Shown here in pieces: positions 6,752-7,387 of a stretch of DNA of 7,387 nucleotides (position 1 is the stretch's first letter; every line of letters begins with the position of its first letter). The position numbers were made by a program, and so were the translations under genes. Source of the stretch: Chloroflexota bacterium (lineage in GTDB: Bacteria > Chloroflexota > Limnocylindria > P2-11E); NCBI GenBank assembly GCA_025350745.1, contig JANXXG010000035.1, forward strand, positions 1-7,387. The letters run 5' to 3'. The notes under the pieces were generated by a model. It saw nothing but the letters and a program-made list of their open reading frames with translations. It did no database searches and had not been told where the DNA came from.

Positions 6752-6783
6752 GGCCTACGCATTGTCAAGGGAGGACAGCACCT
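6752..6783. promoter_or_regulatory. 32-base divergent intergenic region between ligD and the DUF885 gene
   Basis: Only 32 bases separate the two divergent start codons. On the plus strand they hold the ribosome binding site of the DUF885 gene. On the minus strand TTGACA (6763-6768) looks like a -35 box but lies 11 bases from the ligD start, so its -10 would fall inside ligD. A promoter for either gene must therefore overlap the other gene's coding sequence, or the ligD message may be nearly leaderless. I cannot place a -10 element with confidence. Confidence 0.4.
6767..6775 (+). promoter_or_regulatory. Ribosome binding site of the DUF885 gene
   Basis: AAGGGAGGA lies with its GGGAGG core 9 bases before the ATG at 6784. 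It is a strong Shine-Dalgarno match and supports this ATG as the start. Confidence 0.8.
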
Positions 6784-7387
6784 ATGTCGTCGTTCACCGA
6801 CCTCGCGGACACCTTCCTCAAGGAGGAGTTCGCGGAGTCGCCCGTGCTCGCGAGCAGCCTCGGTCTCACGGAGTACGACGAGCGGCTCGATGACCTTTCC
6901 GCCGATGCCCACCGCAGGCACGACGAGCGCTCAGCCGCGTGGGCGAAGCGCTTCCAGGCGATCCCGGACGACACCCTGAGTCCGAGCGAGCGGATCGACC
7001 GGGACTTCGTGGGGTCCATCCTCCGCGGGCGCGAGCTCAACGCGCCGCAGCGCAGCTGGCAACGGCAGCCGGCCACCTACCTCAATCCGGGTCTGCAGGG
7101 CGTGTTCAGCCTGTTCCTCCACCGGCTGCGTCCGGAGAAGGACCTCGCCGACGCGGCTCGGGCCCGGCTCGCCGAGGTGCCGCGGGCGCTCCGCCAAGGG
7201 ATGGACAACCTCGACTTCACCATCGTCCCCCGGATCTACGTCGATCGCGCCATCGGGCAGGCGAAGGCCGCAGCGAAATATGCACGGGAGCTCGTGCCGC
7301 AGGAAGTGAAGGATCCGGCGGCGCGGGAGCGGCTCGCGGCCACCGGCGCGGACGCGGGCGACGCGTTCGATGCCTTCGCCGAATTCC
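6784..7387 (+). CDS. DUF885-family protein, N-terminal part (3' end outside window)
   Basis: The reading frame is open from the ATG to the window edge, giving 201 residues without a stop. The beginning, MSSFTDLADTFLKEEFAESP followed by VLASSLGLTEYDERLDDLS, then SERIDRDFV, WQRQPATYLNPGLQGVFSLF, a run of Ala/Arg-rich helices (RARLAEVPRALRQGMDNLD) and VDRAIGQAKAAAKY, is the pattern I recognise from DUF885 proteins (PF05960). These are largely helical proteins of roughly 550-600 residues with a metallopeptidase-like zinc motif in the C-terminal half, which is beyond this window. No signal peptide or membrane segment is present, so this member is probably cytoplasmic. A peptidase or related hydrolase role is family-level inference only. 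The gene is divergent from ligD with a 32-base gap; shared regulation is possible but not shown. About a third of the protein is visible. Confidence 0.85.
   Translation, partial: MSSFTDLADTFLKEEFAESPVLASSLGLTEYDERLDDLSADAHRRHDERSAAWAKRFQAIPDDTLSPSERIDRDFVGSILRGRELNAPQRSWQRQPATYLNPGLQGVFSLFLHRLRPEKDLADAARARLAEVPRALRQGMDNLDFTIVPRIYVDRAIGQAKAAAKYARELVPQEVKDPAARERLAATGADAGDAFDAFAEF

Noticed and set aside
6080..6979. 299-codon plus-strand open frame running across the ligD start into the DUF885 gene
   Set aside because: It is in a different frame from the DUF885 protein, has no motifs, and crosses the start regions of two well-supported genes.

Overview
This window is gene-dense, high-GC bacterial DNA. 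It carries eight protein genes, two of them cut by the window edges, with almost no non-coding sequence; the longest gap is 100 bases. I see no tRNA, rRNA, CRISPR array, insertion sequence or phage gene. The strong G/C third-position bias, GTG and TTG starts, clear Shine-Dalgarno sites before some genes and the gene content suggest a chromosomal region of a high-GC soil or freshwater bacterium. My best guess is Chloroflexota, because a short Gly/Tyr/Phe-rich membrane protein beside an OmpR-type two-component system is something I associate with that phylum. An actinobacterium is also possible. This assignment is inference from memory.

Layout, left to right. Bases 1-434 (+) are the C-terminal end of an aldehyde dehydrogenase. 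Its TAG stop lies inside a CTAG that also holds the stop codon of the convergent histidine kinase. Bases 431-2630 (-) form a compact three-gene signalling unit: a 126-residue membrane protein (2250-2630) with a strong ribosome binding site, an OmpR/PhoB-class response regulator (1552-2238) 11 bases downstream, and a HAMP-containing sensor histidine kinase (431-1555) whose TTG start overlaps the regulator stop as TTGA. The kinase has only a short loop between its two membrane helices, so the upstream membrane protein is a reasonable candidate sensory or accessory partner.

Bases 2708-3685 (-) encode a zinc-independent medium-chain dehydrogenase/quinone oxidoreductase-like enzyme. After a 100-base gap, bases 3786-6751 (-) hold a two-gene unit: a full-length multidomain DNA ligase D (phosphoesterase, ATP-dependent ligase, polymerase/primase, in that order), followed with a GTGA overlap by a small TEX30/KANL3-like alpha/beta hydrolase. 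No Ku gene, the usual LigD partner in bacterial non-homologous end joining, is in the window. Thirty-two bases beyond the ligD start, a divergent gene (6784 to the right edge, +) encodes the N-terminal third or so of a DUF885-family protein.

Most genes belong to known families. The points worth a second look are the small membrane protein and the Trp/Pro-rich N-terminus of the kinase, the coupling of a hydrolase to ligD, and the tight packing at the convergent and divergent junctions.
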